Positions 60,389 to 64,000 of a DNA stretch of 64,000 bases are shown here, one piece after another. The stretch is taken from assembly GCF_009789075.1 (NCBI RefSeq), contig NZ_WNXQ01000002.1:310001-374000 (forward strand), in the 5' to 3' direction. A program made the position numbers and the translations under genes. The notes under the pieces were generated by a model. That model ran no database searches. It saw nothing but the letters and a program-made list of their open reading frames with translations, and was not told the origin of the DNA. Each line of letters starts with the position of its first letter. Position 1 is the first letter of the stretch. Source of the DNA: Pseudooceanicola pacificus. GTDB lineage: Bacteria > Pseudomonadota > Alphaproteobacteria > Rhodobacterales > Rhodobacteraceae.

Positions 60389-62794
60389 ATGCGCACTCAC
60401 GCTCAGGCAGTCGTCATCGGTGGCGGCGTCATCGGCTGTTCGATCCTCTACCACCTGGCCAAGCTCGGCTGGAGCGACGTTGTCCTGCTGGAGCGGGACG
60501 AGCTGACCAGCGGCTCGACCTGGCATGCGGCGGCCAATATCCACGGGCTGCACGACAGCACCAACATCAGCCGCATCCAGCACTATACGATGCAGCTCTA
60601 CAAGGATCTGGAGGCCGAGACGGGGCAGGGCTGCGGCGTGTTCCAGCCCGGTTCGCTCTACCTTGCCCAGACCGAGAACCGCGAGCATCAGCTGCGCCTG
60701 CAGGCCGCCAAGGCCAGGCTCTATGGCATGAAATTCCACGAGATCGGGCGGGACGAGGCCGAGCGCCTGCACCCGCTGGTGGATTTCGACGGCATCCGCT
60801 GCATCATGTACGAACCGGACGGCGGCAATGTCGATCCCTCGGGCGTGACCAATGCCTATGCCGCCGGTGCGCGGGGGCGCGGGGCGGAAATCCACCGCTT
60901 CACCCCCGTGACCGCAACCGAACAGCAGCCCGATGGCAGCTGGATCGTGCGCACGCCCAAGGGCGACATCCGGACCGACTGGGTGGTGAACGCGGCGGGC
61001 CTCTGGGCGCGCGAGGTGGCGGCGATGGCGGGTGTCACGCTGCCGCTGGTCCCGACCGAGCACCAGTATTTCGTGACCGAGACCATTCCCCGGATCGCCG
61101 CGATGGACCGGCGCCTGCCTTCGGTCGCCGACCGGGACGGCGAATATTACCTACGCCAGGAAGGCAAGGGCCTGCTGGTCGGCGCCTATGAAAAGGACAT
61201 GCGCTTCTGGGCCGAAGAGGGCACACCGCCGGGCTTTGGCCATGAGCTGTTTGCCGACGACCTGGAGCGCATCGAAGAGAACATGCTGCGCGCCATCGCC
61301 CGGGTGCCTGCCGTGGGTGAGGCCGGCATCAAGCGGGTGATCAACGGCCCGATGATCTGGTCGCCCGACAGCAACGTGCTCTTTGGCCCGGTGCCCGAGC
61401 TGACCGGCTATTTCGCCTGCTGCGGCATCATCCCCGGCTTTTCGCAATCCGGCGGCATGGGCCTGTCGGTGGCCGAGTGGATCACCACGGGCGAGTCGAA
61501 ATTCGACATGTTCGCATGGGACGTCGCCCGGTTCGGTGCATGGGCCGGCAAGGAGTTCACCAAGGCCCGGGTGCAGGACCAGTATTCGAAACGCTTTTCG
61601 ATCCACTTCCCGAACGAGGAGCGCGCGGCGGGCCGCCCGGTCCGCACCCGCCCGGCCTATGAGATGCAAAAGGACATGGGCGCGGTCTTTGGCCTGAACT
61701 ACGGCTGGGAACATCCGCTGTGGTTCGCAGATGCGCCCGGGGTCGAGGAAACCCTGGGCTTCACCCGCCAGAACTGGTGGGAGCCGGTGGGCCGCGAGGC
61801 GCGCATGCTGCGCGAGGCGGTCGGCGTGATCGACATCTCGAACTTCGCCAAATACCGGGTGAAGGGGCCGGGGGCCGAGGCCTGGCTGAATGCGCTGTTC
61901 GCCAACCGGATGCCCGGCAATGTCGGCCGGTCCTGCCTGACGCCGCTGATCGGCGTGCGCGGCGGGATCGCGGGGGATTTTACCGTCACCCGGCTGGCCG
62001 AGGATGAATTCTGGGTCATCGGGTCCGGCATGGCCGAGCGCTATCACCAGCGCTATTTCCGGCAGGTGCCGCTGCCCGGGGGCACGACCTTCACCTCGCT
62101 GACCGAAGCGGTCTGCGGCTTCAACGTGGCGGGGCCGAAATCGCGCGAGGTGCTGCAGCGGCTGACCAATGCCTCGCTTGCGACCGGGGATTTCCCCTTC
62201 ATGCGCTCGCAGCGGATCGAACTGGCCGGGATCGGCGTGATGGCGCTGCGGGTGTCCTTTACCGGCGATCTGGGATGGGAGGTGCATTGCGACACCGCCG
62301 ATCAGGTCCGGCTCTATCAGGCGTTGCTGGCGGCGGCGCAGGAGGCGGGCGGCGGGCCGGTCGGCTCGCGCGCGCTGATGTCGCTGAGGGTGGAAAAGGG
62401 CTATGGCTCGTGGAGCCGCGAATACAGCCCCGAATACTGGCCGCAGGAGGTCGGGCTGGACCGGCTGGTGAAGCTCGACAAGGATTTCCTGAACAAGGCG
62501 GCGGTGGAACAGACCCTCGCCAACCCCGCGCGCGAACGGCTGGTGCTGATCGAGGTCGAGGCCGCGACCGCCGACGCCACCGGGGGAGAGCCGATCTTTG
62601 CCGGGGGCAAGGGGGTCGGCCGCGTGACCTCGGGCGCCTATGGCTATTCGGTCGGCAAGTCCCTGGCGCTTGGCTACGTCAAGGGGGTTGAGCCGGGCGC
62701 GGAGGTCGAGGTGATGATCCTCGGCCTGCCGCACAGGGGCCGCATCCTGCACGAACCGCCTTTCGATCCGGCGGGGGCGCGGTTGAGGGCCTGA
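60389..62794 (+). CDS. FAD-dependent oxidoreductase with GcvT domain (dimethylglycine dehydrogenase-like), copy 2
   Basis: An 801-residue paralogue of the protein at 56477, with the same order: FAD domain (AVVIGGGVIGCSILYHL, SGSTWHAAANIHG with H46), linker, GcvT domain (from about 435). The first 46 residues are nearly identical between copies, but the segment after the histidine differs (ANIHGLHDSTNIS against GGFHTINGDTNMA), as does the substrate-side region. The two enzymes therefore probably use different substrates, such as dimethylglycine and sarcosine or related N-methyl amino acids. It starts 104 bases after the DUF2254 gene and converges on the luciferase-like gene. Confidence 0.88.
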   Translation: MRTHAQAVVIGGGVIGCSILYHLAKLGWSDVVLLERDELTSGSTWHAAANIHGLHDSTNISRIQHYTMQLYKDLEAETGQGCGVFQPGSLYLAQTENREHQLRLQAAKARLYGMKFHEIGRDEAERLHPLVDFDGIRCIMYEPDGGNVDPSGVTNAYAAGARGRGAEIHRFTPVTATEQQPDGSWIVRTPKGDIRTDWVVNAAGLWAREVAAMAGVTLPLVPTEHQYFVTETIPRIAAMDRRLPSVADRDGEYYLRQEGKGLLVGAYEKDMRFWAEEGTPPGFGHELFADDLERIEENMLRAIARVPAVGEAGIKRVINGPMIWSPDSNVLFGPVPELTGYFACCGIIPGFSQSGGMGLSVAEWITTGESKFDMFAWDVARFGAWAGKEFTKARVQDQYSKRFSIHFPNEERAAGRPVRTRPAYEMQKDMGAVFGLNYGWEHPLWFADAPGVEETLGFTRQNWWEPVGREARMLREAVGVIDISNFAKYRVKGPGAEAWLNALFANRMPGNVGRSCLTPLIGVRGGIAGDFTVTRLAEDEFWVIGSGMAERYHQRYFRQVPLPGGTTFTSLTEAVCGFNVAGPKSREVLQRLTNASLATGDFPFMRSQRIELAGIGVMALRVSFTGDLGWEVHCDTADQVRLYQALLAAAQEAGGGPVGSRALMSLRVEKGYGSWSREYSPEYWPQEVGLDRLVKLDKDFLNKAAVEQTLANPARERLVLIEVEAATADATGGEPIFAGGKGVGRVTSGAYGYSVGKSLALGYVKGVEPGAEVEVMILGLPHRGRILHEPPFDPAGARLRA

Positions 62795-62906
62795 TCCGGG
62801 GCTTCGGTCTGCCGCTGCCCGGGGGCCACTGCTGTCTGCGGGCGCGCACCCGGCGGTGCCGCACGCGCCACCCGGCCACGTCAGGGCATTCGCCTGACGG
62901 CGCCCC

Positions 62907-63911
<1,005 letters not shown>

Positions 63912-64000
63912 GACATGTCCTTCGGTATCGGCCCGGGCGTCCGGATCGTCGCGGGGCCGGGCAGGTGCGGCGGGACCGCGCCCGCAGAACTGAACTAAGT

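Overview
The window is a chromosomal segment of a high-GC alphaproteobacterium, most likely of the Rhodobacteraceae/Roseobacter group. This rests on the envelope gene order pyrH-frr-uppS-cdsA-dxr-rseP-bamA-ompH-fabZ-lpxA-lpxI-lpxB, on LpxI in the place LpxH takes in enterics, on IalB, DUF1223 and GcvT-type dimethylglycine dehydrogenase proteins, and on consistent GC-rich codon use. I see no rRNA, phage, transposase, integrase or CRISPR array. It reads as core chromosome with a few accessory clusters.

Layout. 1-2820: the end of a CoA-transferase, then a DNA-repair exonuclease/ATP-dependent ligase pair. 2878-10951: a sensory block. It holds a hybrid histidine kinase with a small periplasmic SUOX-fold protein, a divergent LuxR-type response regulator, and an mcp-cheB-cheD operon. 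11196-19007: tRNA-Glu, recJ, homoserine dehydrogenase, a lipoprotein, a TetR regulator with a visible operator, a cytochrome c and aconitase. 19268-23772: a DUF1223 protein, an LpxL-like acyltransferase, an N-methylproline demethylase-like flavoprotein and a Tat-exported M15 peptidase. 24087-28315: an envelope operon (L,D-transpeptidase, lpxD, an acyl carrier protein and a ketosynthase). 28424-35099: IalB, a non-coding stretch with two terminator-like hairpins on the minus strand, a HerA-like ATPase with an EVE protein, ssb, a PepSY/cytochrome b561/membrane LuxR operon, a lytic transglycosylase and an unknown secreted protein. 35270-42875: a peptide-type ABC transporter with an AraC regulator. 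42988-56311: miaA divergent from the large lipid and outer-membrane biogenesis operon. 56477-63911: two paralogous dimethylglycine-dehydrogenase-like enzymes on either side of a DUF2254 membrane protein, then a luciferase-like monooxygenase.

The main functional theme is envelope construction: UMP supply, undecaprenyl phosphate, CDP-diacylglycerol, isoprenoid precursors, BAM, the lipid A steps LpxA/D/I/B, and peptidoglycan L,D-cross-linking and trimming. A second theme is catabolism of methylated amines, shown by two DMGDH-like proteins and one StcD-like protein. The third is periplasmic sensing.

The best candidates for something little described are: (1) the periplasmic pterin-fold protein plus hybrid kinase plus LuxR regulator, which resembles the PruR-DcpA logic but with a kinase as output; (2) the PepSY/cytochrome b561/membrane-anchored LuxR operon; (3) a 44-residue membrane protein between rseP and bamA; and (4) an orphan strong terminator on the minus strand at 29335-29362 that implies a small RNA. 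All calls come from reading the sequence alone; no database search was possible.
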